From Bolinopsis microptera (taxonomy: Eukaryota; Ctenophora; Tentaculata; Lobata; Bolinopsidae), in NCBI RefSeq assembly GCF_026151205.1, contig NC_087073.1, forward strand, positions 3,362,001-3,426,000: a stretch of DNA of 64,000 bases, given 5' to 3'. Shown piece after piece: positions 13,701 to 28,700 of this stretch; positions within the stretch are counted from its first letter, which is position 1; every line of letters begins with the position of its first letter. Below the pieces are notes generated by a model. The model made no database searches and was not told the DNA's origin. It worked only from the letters and a program-made list of their open reading frames with translations. The translations under genes and the position numbers were made by a program.

Positions 13701-16700
13701 TTCACCTAATCCTCCTCCAGACTGGTTGAACAGACCCACTTTCGTTTACTCGTTTGAAGAGGGTGAATATGTCTACTTCTTGTTCTACGAGACTGCTATA
13801 GAAGTGAGGACGGAACAGGTCTACAGCCGAGTGGCCAGGATTTGTAAAAATGATATTGGGAGTGGCCAGGAATACTTCAGCAACTACTTCTTATCTTACA
13901 GGTTAGTTGCTTTAAGCCAGGGACTTAGCGACGATTTTTATTCGCCAGTTTCTTTCTGTAGTATGAATTACTTAACCTGAATTTCGCTCCAACTTTAAGT
14001 ATGCTATATGTTCAAAATCCAAATATATCTGAATTGTAAAGAGACAGTGTCTACTCTTATGTCTAGTAATGATGTAATGATGTAATATACTTTGTTCCGT
14101 ACTCTATTTAAACGGACACTACAACGTTAGACAAAGCTCATTACTGCGTCATTCGTCACGTTTGAACGCATTTAAAACAGTGTGAAAATGGATAGTTCGA
14201 CCTCTTAAATAATATGTTCCAGTACATTCGGTCTTTGAAGTTACACCATCAAGAACAATAGTAGTAGATATATGTATTAGTAAAGTATGGAGCAGCACTA
14301 AATGATGATATGTCTGATGAGGGAATGGTTTATTAGATGGGAGAGTGTGATACTGCTTTACAGAGGGTTACACTTTAGTAAAACTATGAAACAAGCGTTT
14401 ATCCCCGTCTTTAAAGACTTTTGTCAGAACAGGGTTGGTATATTTGTAAATAAACAACATTTATACTTTTAGGGGGTGTTAGTTTCCTGTTAACATCCTT
14501 ACTAAGCTTGTTGTGGGCTGATATGCTACAAAGGGTGAAAGGGCAGCTAGGGCGGGAGTACCGGGTAGCAATAGAAAGTTCTTTTGTTTGGGAGGAACAA
14601 ACAAACGGTTAATTGTTGAAAAGAGCAGCTTTTTTGGGGAATTTGGTAATGTTTCAAGGATAAAAGTGAAGTTTAGATGATAGGTCAAGTAACGTGACTA
14701 TCAATGGGCTTGTAGTTGTATATAACTGGTATTCAATGAGTAAGATTAAAAGCATATTTCCTTCAAGTGTAGTAAATGGTACCCAATTTTATTGATAAAA
14801 TTGCAGTTATTATTATATAATAACCGTATCCTTTGAAGCGTTTTCAGTCAAACGAATACTTGAGCAATTTCCTACATACTAGAGAGTGTTTATTTTCCAC
14901 ATGACGTGTTAACAAGTAGTCGTTACCTTTGATCTCAGCCATGTCACGGGCTAGTTGTCATGGGCATGTTTAGATAGATCCCCGCTCCAATGGTTGCAAT
15001 GATTTCTTTGAGCTTCAAGCGATGTGCCCAGCAGTATATTGTATAAGCTATCAGGAAATATTCTGAAATAACTGGTTCGCCATCAACAATCACCTTCAAT
15101 CGTTCTTAATAGAATTAATACTGAGGACTGACTTCGTTTCTTGTAATATTATAAAAACATAATTCTTTATCACCCACACATCATTAAACTGTTCTGTTTC
15201 AGTAAAGCCCGGATATACTGCACCAGCAACAAGCCAGGAGAACCTCCGTTTGACCACAATGAAGTGGGGGGAGCGTTCTACAAAGATAGGATCCTCTACG
15301 CCGTATTTAGTGGTCAGAGGTACGTACCATAATATCTCCTTTTATTACAGTGGTCAGAGTGTTCCAGTGGGTGTCAAGGTTGTTAATCAAATCTGCAACT
15401 TTTAAAAGTGGACAGCAGTCAGTCTGACTGTGTTTTTTGTGGCGGTGTAACAGAAATCTCGTGCACTTTTTGCCAACCAGTTCAAATGATCAATGAGACA
15501 ATGACTCATTGCGAATCATGTGTGATAGTGTTAAAATGCAGTTGGGAACGGGGAACAGCTGGCCATCAGTAATGTGAAGTGTTTTCTTCATAATAAACTT
15601 TGTTCTGTTCAAAAGATGACCACCAACGTTAAATAGTCTGTTTTCACTGCCGACATCACATCAAAATTAACCAGGAAATATTGTCTGGAAAATACCGGAT
15701 GTGAATAAGTGTCTACATTTTTGAGAATTAAATAAACCTCTTGATGAAGGAGTTCCTATAAATCATCTCCAGATATACACCATTACACTGTACACTACTA
15801 CACTAATTGGTATTAATGTTAATTAACCAATGATTGGTACACTACAATTAGACTAGGATCTGACCCCTCAGGACTGTTAGGTCTACAGAGACCGGTACTT
15901 GATAGCACTTCTACAGTTCTACTGTCAATTCATTGTTCAGTCCATCCTAATTAGATGATATCAGGTGTAATCAGGTTTTTGTTAAGATTCATCATGAATT
16001 CAACTAACACCATGTTCATCAGATCACACTTGCTAAGTGTTTTTATCACCAGAAATTAAGTTTTTCATTATTGGTAAGTATTGAAATAACTGTCTGCGAA
16101 TTAAGATCACTGCTTTTATTATACTTACAGCAAGCCCTTATTTATGATTATAAGGGATTTAAGATCTGAACTCTCCTCCAGAGTTACAGTCCAACACTAG
16201 TGGGTATATTCCAGAGTTACAGTCTGTTAGATCTCTGTTCGCTCAGTGCATCCCATCCTAACAGAGGTACTCCAATAACAGTTCACGATAATGACCACCT
16301 CTAACTACCGTATCAGTTTCACTCTCAGTATCTCCACCTCAGAGGTGAGGAGCATTTTAATATATCATCAGTTCAGCTCCTGTCACCACAAATTAAATGT
16401 GCTCCGCACCAAACGGTCAGATTCACCGTAGTGGAAAATGATGTGGGTATTCATTATAACATTATCTGGCTGGCGGCAAAAGTCCCCTTAACTCGATCAG
16501 GGCAAAGAGATCAGGTCAGGTAGTAAAACTGATTTGTGACCTTGAAAATCACTGAACACCAGTAGTGGGTAGGTCACTAGTCGGCCAAAAACAGAGGGTG
16601 TGCACTGTGCAGGCCCTTTGTGTGGTTTTACTGGAATTAATATCGAATTATCATCAATAATGTGATTAGTGGGCGGAACTGTTAAAGTCAAATTATGAGT

Positions 16701-19700
16701 CAACTTGTCTCATGTTTCACACAGATTGTAAGTGTAGTTTAATCCTCATGATACTGATTACCAGGATATCAAGTTTTAATTTATTGACAGCATGTCTCTG
16801 TAGTTTCAGGGCGTGGAAGTGATTATCACAATTGACCGCAACACTTCGGCCCAGTCGAGGGTCACTGGTGTAATTGTAGTAATTCTCTTGTCAGAACTTA
16901 GAGATCACCATTCTTATCGCATTTCTCCAACTGATTTGTCTGCTGAGAAAAGCTGAGAGTAACTGGTTGTTGGGCTGAACCCTGAGGCTTGTTTGCCAAG
17001 GGCCTGATATGTAGCACAGGGATGATAAACTGAGCACAGAGTTCATATCAATAACGTGCTACCTAGCAAGGAGCAACAAATGAGTTGTCTGTAAAGCACA
17101 CAGGTAGTATCACCGTGTAGTAGCACACAGGTGATACTACGTCATCTGGTTTATCTATACTGGTAGTTGAAGTGCGGAATGAAATGAAGGTGCTAATTTG
17201 TCTATTATCAATAGGTACTAGGTAGTATTATAGGTGTAGTATATCTGCCTATTATTCAGACAAAAGGCTCGAGATCTCTACTTTTGCACTTCAATATGAA
17301 TGTAGCTATAACTCTAGAGTTCGTTAGTTCGGTTACACTTTACACTTTTACCACATCCAACCTCGACCGAGAGGGGAGCGTGGGACCTAGAGGGACCTAG
17401 TGCTCTCCACCTTTTCAAATGTTTACAGTTGAGCTGGCATATTATGTGGAATATGTAAATGTGACAATTTGGCACTAATTGTTCATAGCTAATGATTTTA
17501 TTGTTCTGCGTCTAAAGAAGACCCTTAACTCAAATTGTAAACAAGCACATGTGTGTGGCTTTGTTGTCAAAACGATTGAAATCATCCGACAAGAGGCTCC
17601 CAAACAAACTCTCATAAATTATGGGTTCTGTACATTTTCAAACAATTCAACCAATTCCTAATTACCTAATTACTTAACCAGAATGTTTCAGGAACGTACG
17701 GACGGGGAGTATTCTCTGTTCTTATCAGATAAAAGATATAGACGCAGTCTTCAGTGGTCCTTATCTCTCTTACGATAATACTGACAGAGAGTGGGTCACT
17801 GCTGATAACCAGCCATTCTCGGTTAGTTTACCACATTTTTACAAACTTGAAACCTTTTTGTAGCCCTAGAATTATATAACCGTATAACACTTTATTTCAT
17901 TTAAATGATGAAGTTTTACCATTACATAGATAAACTTCAAAGCCATATTCCAATATTCATAGCAAGATGAAAGATGCTTACCTCGTAAAAACTATCCTCC
18001 TAATAAGTTATCCTGAGAAGGACTCTCTCTAGTGTTGAATATCATTTAACGGTTAGAGCTTCCGTATAAACGCCGGACCCTTTGAACCCCTTTGATTTGT
18101 TACTAGCCGATGTTTTACGGCTAATTGGATATGAAAATATGGGTTAATATGATTTATGTGAACCTAACATCCCTTCATTTCATAAGAAAACATGCGCATT
18201 AACCTTCAATGAATACATCATTTTTGGAGAAGTAATACGGTCTGGTTTTATAGTCCGATGATGTAGTTTAAAGTAGTGTAGGAGCAGAAACATCACCACA
18301 AGATTAGCAGTGAGCTATAAATAGAGATATCCGCACTTAGCTAGAGGAAATGAGTAATGACCAATGTGAATGACAAATGGTTTAGGTGATTGTGCTAGCT
18401 TCTATTATCAGTGTTAACATCAGGGACATTCACCTACAATTATAAGTTATGTGTTCCTTTTATTTTTTATTTGTTAATAATAATATATGTTGATAACTCT
18501 GGTTTTATAGAGGGTCAACCGGTTGAATCTTTATTTTCAGCTATTTCATCATTTTCATTTATCTCCACTATAAAAACCTCACAAAAATCATCCCTCATCA
18601 TTAAAATATTGCTGTGCAATAATTATTTCTTTCATTATTCGTGTAAACATAGTTACGTAGTGGTACTAGAGGTTGTAACAATATGAACAGTGGTAAATGT
18701 GCTATTCTATTTACTCCCAACAACAACATTTAAACTTAAATGTAACACACGACATCCACACTAGGGTCGTTAGTGAGCTAATTAGGGTAATTATTAGTGG
18801 TAAGATGTGAATTTGGTGCAATTTAACCCCCACTCCCGGATCTATCCGACCCCCCATCTTATGGAGCTTATCCTGCAAAAAAGTAAACTTTACCCTGGCC
18901 GAGTTTTCAGGAAACATTATGGGCTTGATAGCTGGGTCACGTGATCTGCATCCTGTGTTCTGATTGGTTGATTTCAATATTCTTAAAATGCTATTGGCTG
19001 TAAGAACTCTCAGTAAGGCAAATAATATTTAACTGTTGTAACGAGGATTATTTGCAAGGGGCCCCCATTGGGTCTGGATGATAATCTGCGGACTAAAATG
19101 TGCAGCTTGAACACTGGTTACCGCTACCTTAGAGGATGCTCTTACGTAACATTAATACAAATTAAATCTCGATTAGTTGTCCTCCTGGGATCTGCAGTAG
19201 ATATTGGGATTACGTCTGGACTACAGTTGAGTCGGACTGATTTTATATGACTGAGACTAAGGTCCCTCCGGATATTATGATTTGGTGGAAGCCATCTTAG
19301 GCCCATCAATCTTACGAATTAAGTACTATTTATCATACCAGTATAAGCTGATCAGTAATGCAGAGATACAGTTTAGCTTCGAAACTACCAAGGTTCTTCG
19401 TGTTTGTTCTGGCATATAACACAAGGCAAACATGTAAATTATGCTCAGTAATCCTTGTTAAACTATGAGGGGTAATTTCCATTGTACTGTCACAAAATTA
19501 AACATGGATCTGTTTCTTAAGATTTAATACATATAGTAATTCAAGATCTAAATGTCTGCACGTTTAGGCTCTCCTGCGTTAAAGTCAGTTAGTGAACACT
19601 GAACATAGATCCGGAGGAATTTACTCAACGTAGGAATTGAGAAATAAAACGTCTGGGATCCATGGATTGTACGATATCTGTGAGAGAGGGTACAAGTGAG

Positions 19701-22700
19701 ATAGTGGTTTTATTTCACTAGTCTAACAGTTCTGGGATAATTAAGTAAATGGCAATTTGAGTAATCTCGTGTACTATGAGCTAATTAAACTGGACTAGTT
19801 GCCAGCTACACAGAATGACAGCTAAGTGCTGGGCTCAGCTCTTGTATCATGGCTCCAACCAATTTCAAATGAATTCCAGAGTCCAGCGAGATGCCATTAA
19901 AATTTCTGTTGCCCTATTTTTCAGGACATTAAGAGCTCAACAGCCATTCCCTGCTTGCCGGCCATTACTCAAGGCTGGGCAGTTAGAAGCCTGAAGGGGT
20001 TAAAAGGTTCCCACCTCTCTTGCTAATGAGATATCTCTGGTTAATAGGGACCTAGCCCTATTGTTCAGGATATTCTCTACTAGATAGTATCTTTAATTGG
20101 ATGTTTGACAGGTAAACAGAGACAATTAGGCTAATAGGCAACAGTCTCTTTTATTGGGCTCATTGGTTTTGCTGATTGGTTACATTACAATTTACACTGT
20201 GGTTTGTTTGTTACCACTTGTAAAAGTAGTGACTTATCAATTGGACAACCAATCAACAACGTCTAAAGTGTAAAAAAAGTGTGTAAATTTGTAAAATCGG
20301 TTCTATAATTACCAAAATGACTTGAGGTGATTTTACTTCTAGACTCTAGAAGAAAAAGACTCGAGCACATTTGTCGAATTGAGTTTCATACATATTTTAA
20401 CGACAAATGGAGTGTGAAATTAAATTGTTATCTGTACGCCGTAATGCTGAGTTCGACCATTTATCTGACACCGACTTTCGTAATATTGTTTTATTATAAG
20501 TTAATAAAGATCCTGATGTCACATGACGTTGCTATTCAAATAGTAGCTACTTAGGCCCTAGTGCTTGTCCAGAAACATGACCTGGCCACAAGAATCCTTT
20601 CAGCTGTGAAAGAATCTGCGTTGGATTGAAATTCGGTGCTGAAGAAAGCCCGGAGGTAGGACACGAATCTTGGTCACGTGCCAGATCTTGGTCACGTGCC
20701 CTTCAGATAAACGGTTTTTGCTTTTATTGAGTGCAGCAACCTATGGATCAGCCTGGATGTATCATCGTGCTTCATATTTAGCAGATTTGAAACGTGTTAT
20801 TCAGTTCAGGAGCGTGTATAAAGAGATTTTAGAACTTAAATCTCGGAGGAGAGAAATTTACCGACCTTCAATCTTCACTGAGAGCAGTAAAAGTTTAAAT
20901 GCTTTTTTAGCTAGCTGAGATCTTTAGATGGCGATAATTGAAGTTCGAAATGGTCAGGCACTCTAACTCGAATTTAAAATGTGTTATTACTTCACAAATG
21001 TACATTAACATTCCACGGACCATTTATCTTCTCTTGGACTCTTGGCTGTTCTATTAATAAAATAAGTACGAATCAGTGTGCTTCGGTGCGTATCAGAATC
21101 GAGAAGGAAGATACGTTGGCTTTAATAATCAGCTAATGTCAAATCATAAGTGGGCATAGTTACTGCGATTATAGAATATAATCGTCCATCGGTCACGATC
21201 GTGTACTACTACAGCTAGATATTAACCTGTACAATTCTAGCCTTACTGTATACTGCAAAAGTGCAAAACGCCTGAGACTCTCAGACTTTAACTGCAGTAG
21301 TTTTCTCTCCAGTGAAAATAGACAAAGAATTTATTCAACTATTCAAGTGGTTGAAGTAGTATTGGTTGAATACTTTAATTCCAACTTCTAGGTGGCGGAC
21401 AATTAAATGCTTCCAAAACTCTCTGCGCTTTACTGGTCAGTTTAGACTCCTCTCTAGAGCTGCTCTCTGCACACATTATGTCACTGTTTGTGGAGAAGAT
21501 GATTTGAGGGGAGGATACAGGTGGTATCAGTCTGGAATATGTCTACAGTTGCCGGATGTGAAGAGCACAGTATGAAGCAGATTGACCCTTGTTAAATCAA
21601 GATAAGGAGATAACCTGACCAAACCTGTCATCGGTTCCACCAAACTCTAACTGCAAGCACTTAATAGTGACGGGAGATATCGGGAGGATCACAGTAACCA
21701 CACTCAGACTCTCCTGTGGTTTTCTCAACATATTTGACAGGTTCAATCACGTGGGAGGCCGCGGCTTTTTGATTGGTTGCCTAGCGACGAGCTGTGTTGC
21801 CACTGGCTGAGGACGTAGCACGTGTGAGAAACATGGCACGTGGCCCCGGAAATGCAGCGACCATTAAATACTCTTGTTCAAAATGGTCTTGTTCGCTCTT
21901 AACCCTAGGAAGCTTGTCAAGAGGTCAGGTAGGGCGCTGCGTGTACCGAGTGTTATAGTTTACACACTACACAGCAATGGGTTTATAATCCAGACTCTCT
22001 TCATATTCTGAATATCGTATATGAAATAAATTTTTCGTGCACATACAGAATATATATTATATATATAATATATATATAGTATAAGAATATCGTGTATAAA
22101 ACTCTCACCTTCAGTAAATAACCCCTGAACAAAACCATCTAAAGCTCCACCACAGGTCTTTCGCGCTACCGAGCGAGCCATCAATGCGCCCTTGATCGAG
22201 AAATATTCACATAAATGCGAAAATTTTCAATGTCGAAAACAGGGCTCGGGTCAGGCAGTCTGTGACTTTACTGGTGGCCGAGTCTTGACAAAACCATCTC
22301 TCTTTTTCCACTTGCCCCGAACACAGACCTGCGTCTCCAAGCATTCACAATATTTACATATCACGATATATGTTCCTTCTGGTCATCCTTGCAACTTGGC
22401 ACTGGTCCACACATCGACTAGCCAATCTTAACTCATGCATCTAAGGGAACACAACATGTACAGCGACATGTAAGACGTTTTCGTGGCACTAAATCAGCCA
22501 ATCAAAGTTCGGGAACGCGCACACGTGATCTGTTTTGTTATCAACTCCTTTGTTAAATACACCCGCGACACAGACGATACGAGATATCGCTAGTTATGCG
22601 GTTTTAAATGGCGAGATTATATCTCCAAACTTTAAATGAGGAAGCATTGTGCGAATTTTTGACAAGGGAAGGGCTGCATTCTTAGTGTTTGTAGTACTTA

Positions 22701-25700
22701 ACAACCACCGCTCTTACATTGTCCGCTGCTTTAAATCTTGCACGGCGTTAGAGACTGAAATATTGTCTAGGTACGGCTGTTTAAAATAACGGGCAAATAG
22801 ATGAAAATGAAACTTCTCATGCAAATTCGGTTGAGGTTAATTATTATGCGAGGTAGAAAGGTCTAGAAGTGGTTTACAGTAGCAACATTATTTCAACATT
22901 ATAACATTTCAGTGTTCGAACAAGAAGTCTATAAACGTAGCAGCAACCCAGACCATGATGGAACGGGCAATCTCTCAGAGCGAACCTCTCTACTATACTC
23001 AAACTGAAACTAGGTACACTTTTTCATATTTTCTTCGAATGTTTTAAGTAAATAACTTTAAATACTTCCGGAGTTTTATGGTTATTTTTAGAGGTCTACA
23101 AGGTCAGTTGCTAGATTTCTCAGTTTTAATTTACAGCAGATGCTCTTAACGCCAGATGGTCAGAGCCGTGATCTTGTCAACAGGTTATTTCTCACTTCAA
23201 GTTAGAAAGATTACCGTTGTTTGATCAAGAGTTGGCTCCCATATAATTCTCACACCACATACTTGTGGTCTTTGAGGAGACACATTCTCAACTCTGTTGC
23301 GGCTGAGGGTACATTTTACCAACTATCTGGTTTCTGAGGGCACATTTTACCAACTATCTGGTTTCTGGGGGTACATTTTACCAACTATCTGGTTTCTGAG
23401 GGCACATTTTACCAACTATCTGGTTTCTGGGGGTACATTTTACCAACTATCTGGTTTCTGGGGGTACATTTTACCAACTATCTGGTTTCTGAGGGCACAT
23501 TTTACCAACTTTCTGGTTTCTGGGGGTACATTTTACCAACTATCTGGTTTCTGGGGGTACATTTTACCAACTATCTGGTTTCTGGGGGTACATTTTACCA
23601 ACTATCTGGTTTCTGGGGGTACATTTGACCAACTATCTGGTTTCTGGGGGTACATTTTACCAACTATCTGGTTTCTGGGGGTACATTTGACCAACTATCT
23701 GGTTTCTGGGGGTACATTTTACCAACTATCTGGTTTCTGAGGGCACATTTTACCAACTATCTGGTTTCTGGGGGCACATTTTACCAACTATCTGGTTTCT
23801 GGGGGTACATTTTACCAACTATCTGGTTTCTGGGGGTACATTTTACCAACTATCTGGTTTCTGGGGGTACATTTTACCAACTATCTGGTTTCTGGGGGTA
23901 CATTTTCCCAACTATCTGGTTTCTGAGGGCACACTGCCGCATTTTGCAATATTACAAACAGCTTAATGGGATTTGTGCAATGAATTGCCGAGCTTGGTAT
24001 CAAATAACGCGCACCAGCTGTTCTTTTGTGTGAAAACCAACCAACTGTGTCCCAAGACTATGGAGACTAGAACTCATGTTAATCATCTGTCGAAAAACGG
24101 TTCACTGAACCTGATCTGTGATGTTATTAGAGCGATGACAGGATCTGAAGTTATCACATTAATTTTAATGAATTTGATTGTGGACCCAGGTAAAGTCATC
24201 TCTGATTCTACTGGATGGAAAATCTTTATTTTATCATGCCATGCTGCAGTCATCCAAATTTTGACCAGCAATTTAGAAAAATATGTGATATGACGGATCA
24301 TGAAATTTATGTTTGTCTTTCGGCTAGCCGAGTTCCAGCGTCTAGGCGAATACATGGAAGTCGGATATTTGAGTGGTCCCATTTAACCCGACTGAGCTGA
24401 TACAATTCCCGATCATCGTTCCCAATTACAAGACTATTACTATAATCGGTAGGCACACTTCAAAAGATCAGTCCCCTGCCCTTCTGATTTAAGTTCTGTT
24501 ATTTTAACTTGATTGAAAGCTGTCTGCCGGTTCCCTCCTCGCTATTGGTCAAGATCGTGTCACGTGGTCTCACACGTTATTATCTATTGGCTGAGCTGTG
24601 ATGTACAATTAAAACTCCAGTCTGATATTACTATCCAGCATGCACTTTGTCGAATAGTGCTGAAGAGCACACGCTCCTCAGGCAGCTCTGGACAAACTGC
24701 TGGAATTTAGCTTGATAACCGCAACTCCAGTCAGCATGAACAGTTTGAGAGTGCAAGGTTAGCTCTCTACACTGCACATTACAAGACAGCTTCATCCTGT
24801 AATATCACGTGACCTGAACATCCCTGTTGTCTGATCAGTTTCAGAGATCAAGATGGGAATTTCAGGGAGGTTAATATAAGAGATGGTTGATAACATTCTG
24901 ATAAAGCTAACTCAGACGTACTGAATTAACATTTGCACAGGTTGACAAGTGTAGCAGTGATCACTAAGAGAGTTGGAGACAGAGACTACACTATCATCTA
25001 CGCTGGATCAGGTAACTAGAGTTAACTTTTTAACTACTTTATTAACCTCTCTCTAGACTGACTAATCAAACTGAATATTTCCTTGTTCGCCCAGCACCAC
25101 CTGATTCTTAAGTATTAATAAAACGGCTCGTTTAAAACGACACTTGTTATTATCAGGGGTGTAGGGGCACCACTGGTTATTGTATGACTGGTCTCGGTAT
25201 AGCCGTTCATTTTGAAATAATTTTCGGGCAAATTAACCTGTTAAAATGTTTCCACTCTACAACGCCCCGGGCTAATCTTTTATTGTCCGTATCGAAATTA
25301 ACCATTATTAGGGCTTCTCATTCAGAGCGTGACCAAATTAACTTAAATTAAATTGAACGATATTCCAGTCTGAATATCGTCTAAAAGTAGAAACTTTGGA
25401 GCCAAGGCCAGTTACTCGTGGTTTACCATGGTTTCTTCTCAGTCATGTGCGATTTAAACCTGCTCAAACTTGAGGCTAATAACGCGAAATAGCGAAACCT
25501 CATAATTCAAGCCTAACAGACATTTATAAAATTCTCGCTTGTGTCAAACCGCAAAATCATATTAAAGGTGCGATTAAATTTGTGGTATTGCTATTGGTAG
25601 GAATGTAATTTGAGGCATTGTTATGAAGATGAGCCAAGCAGCTCTTGCTAATTATACAAAGCTGCGAGCCCTGCGGTGGTAGACCTTAATTTTCACAGAA

Positions 25701-28700
25701 GCACGTTGTATTATGAACACGTTCACACCACAGTAGAGGGATCACGTGGGGCTCACGTGCTTGATTATTTGCATTGATTCGCAGCTAATTGTAATTCCCT
25801 TGATTAATTCTAAACCTCTCTGTCGGGCTACAGTTGGACTGGGTCGCTGTGTACAGAGTATCGTTTCTAATACTCCACATAGATAATAGAATTGAGGGTC
25901 GGGGTTAAAATGTGACAGATGAATCGGCTTCAGATGGCGACTTAAATGTTTCTGCGGTTTACAAGATGATGGATTAACGACTAGGCTTGTCTGAAAAGAG
26001 ATCAGTTAGCTCAATCACGACAATATAATCGATCTACATATAATTCTGAGTCCAGGGTTCGACCAGTGTAACTGACAAAATGGAGGATCATGTATCTGTC
26101 TGATGTGTACCCTCCTTGTTACAGAGCATCTCAACCCTTATTATATCTGATTTAAACCCCTATATCTGCTCACAGCATATCACGAGTATCATTAAATGTT
26201 GGAATCTAGATCTCTACATTCCAGATAACCAATATCTTGAGTAAATTGTAGTCTGCCTAAAAAGAGCGGGAAGTGGAGGGGAAGAGGGGAGTATCAGTAA
26301 TCAGGCATGTTGCACTCAGGTTAATAGAGTGTAAATACGGGACCCTTTAGCCATCCTTGATAGGTCGGCCCGGATTAACAAAGTCAGACCCTGCTAATAC
26401 GGAGGTGTGTATCAGCAAGCTTAGCAAACGTTGGGAACTCTGGAGGTGCTAGATTTGGAGGAGTAATGAGGGGGAGGCCAAACACACAGCTACCCTGTTC
26501 ACTGGTTTGTGGGTTGCTGTGTGTTTTGTGGTGAGAGTGTCAGGGCCCCTCACTGTATCCAGATCCTTAGCGTATCATAGTAATAATATGTTTACTCAAT
26601 AAACTCCGTCTAATAAATCCCCCCTTAATGGAGTGCTTCTCAATTTGTGGACTTGTGAACTAGAGTTTATATGAAATTTGAATGTGACGTATTGAAGCAT
26701 TAGCAAGATGAAAGAATTTCGTCTGATCGCCGTGAACTGGTCTGATTACACTTTTGATAAGCAAAGAGTTTAACATAATATGCCATATTATGCCATCGTG
26801 GTTATCTGGACTTGTGAATTTCACTTTTTTACATGTTCAGGGATGAGATGGGCACTAATTTTGTTTATATGCAAGACTTTACATGCACCCTCTCCATAAA
26901 ACTTACCGCTACGGGCATCACTGCATCTATTTTTCAAGGCTCGGATTCATTCGCCAGAATTATTCGGCCACCATTTTACTATACTCCTATTACAGTGTAC
27001 ACTACCCAAATACTGACCAATAAAAAGCATATAATTGGTGTTCGCGGAATCATCCGATGATGCCATTGTAGTCTCTATTATAATTAGTGGGGCTCTAGTC
27101 TCCACAACACAATGCCAAGTATGCTAGGAATCTAGTGGTCATTGCTTGCCCTATCTACTACAAACAAGTAATCCAGGATATTGCTTCTCCCGATTCCGGC
27201 CTTTCCATCCTGTCCGGCCATTGGGTCTCAATTTGTCACTCTTACAATACTGTCATTGTCACAACCCAATAACAATAATGGTTATTTCCCAGCCACACCC
27301 CTGAATGTCACTGTATACAAACACACACTGGGAGATACTTGTGTTGCACGTTCATAACAAATACACACTAAACACACAGGGGGGTAAAGTACACTGGTGT
27401 TTTATTAAACGAGGAGACTTTATATTCCCCAACAAGCAAGCTAGCCACCCGGCCACCTCCGTCCTCTATTTGTCCTCTCAGCAATCCCAGCACCTCATTG
27501 GATAACACCGGGTCACGTGGGCAGAATACTGAGCTGGGATTGGCGGGTTGCCAGCCCCCCTCGGAGAGTGGGAGGTTTTGTAAACAAGTTTGCGTGAATG
27601 TTCCCCCTGGTCCTGCAGGCTCATTAATTAGGAACCACAACACTGTAGGGGGTGTTAAACAGTTTAGTCTTAATTTCATGTGAATATCGTACATTTGTTG
27701 ACGTCTTCCGTACACCCCTTATTTTATCTTGCACCATACTGTCCCCTGGGTATCCCTGTGAATTGAATATTGATAAGGAGCTAATCAGACAAATTTTTAA
27801 TATAAGTCTACATTTTTCGCGACAAGAATGAAATGGCAGGAATTCTTGAAATTGCCCAAATCTCTGATAAGATATAATGTGGAGCGGGACAGCATGCGTC
27901 TACATTTGGTATAAAATGTGTACAACATGGTTAACGAACGGAAATCATAATTACATTTCATTAAAGAGCTAATCTGCTGAGTCTAGTTCCCGCCTCGCTT
28001 TATACAAATTGGAGGGAGACTTTAAAATATGTGGGAATATTCCTGCGATATTCTGGCGATTGGCTCGAGGTCTTGAAAAAAATGGACATCAGACTGGTTT
28101 TGATTATTTCCCAGACAGAATTTCTAATGATTTGTATTTCACAGAAGAAGGATACGTGGTCCGTGTGGGATTGGAAGCAGGATTGACGGGAATAACTCAC
28201 TACAGCATTGTCAAGACCTCTCCCACCGGTGTGGTTAAATCCCTGTCTATATCAGAGGACACAAACATGCTCTACGCGCTGTCTGATTCGTGGGTGATCA
28301 AGATTCCGACTTGGCTCGAGGACGCCTGTCAACATGCTTCAACTTGCAGGTGAGAATTAAATATTGACTTCAAAAACCGTGGTGTCACAGGACCTCTGAA
28401 CTCGACATTTGTTAACGATTAATAACTATTGACTGAGTGGTAATTCGTGTGTTAATTTGCCATTAAGATTAAACCTAATTAAAGGCCAGAGAATTGCAGA
28501 GGTTTCGTTGACCTTGGTCGGTAGTTTCCGTGTCTCGGGGCCTTCACTTTCGATGTGTTGTGGAGCCGACTTGTCTTGAAAGGAAATGTCTTGCACATAA
28601 ACGGCAGACGCGAACGACGAACAATGGATTTGTGATACATTTTCATTGCTAACGTACTACAAGCGCGCGTTTATTCCGCGCGCCATGTCTTAAACCATGC

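Noticed and set aside
23297-23740. 147-residue frame in the 31-bp repeat; possible CRISPR-like regularity
   Set aside because: There are no unique spacers between repeats, so it is a minisatellite in a eukaryotic intron.
27368-27715. 115-residue minus-strand frame in a semaphorin intron
   Set aside because: GC-richer patch with CACGTG/ATTGG words explains the open frame; no splice or start support.
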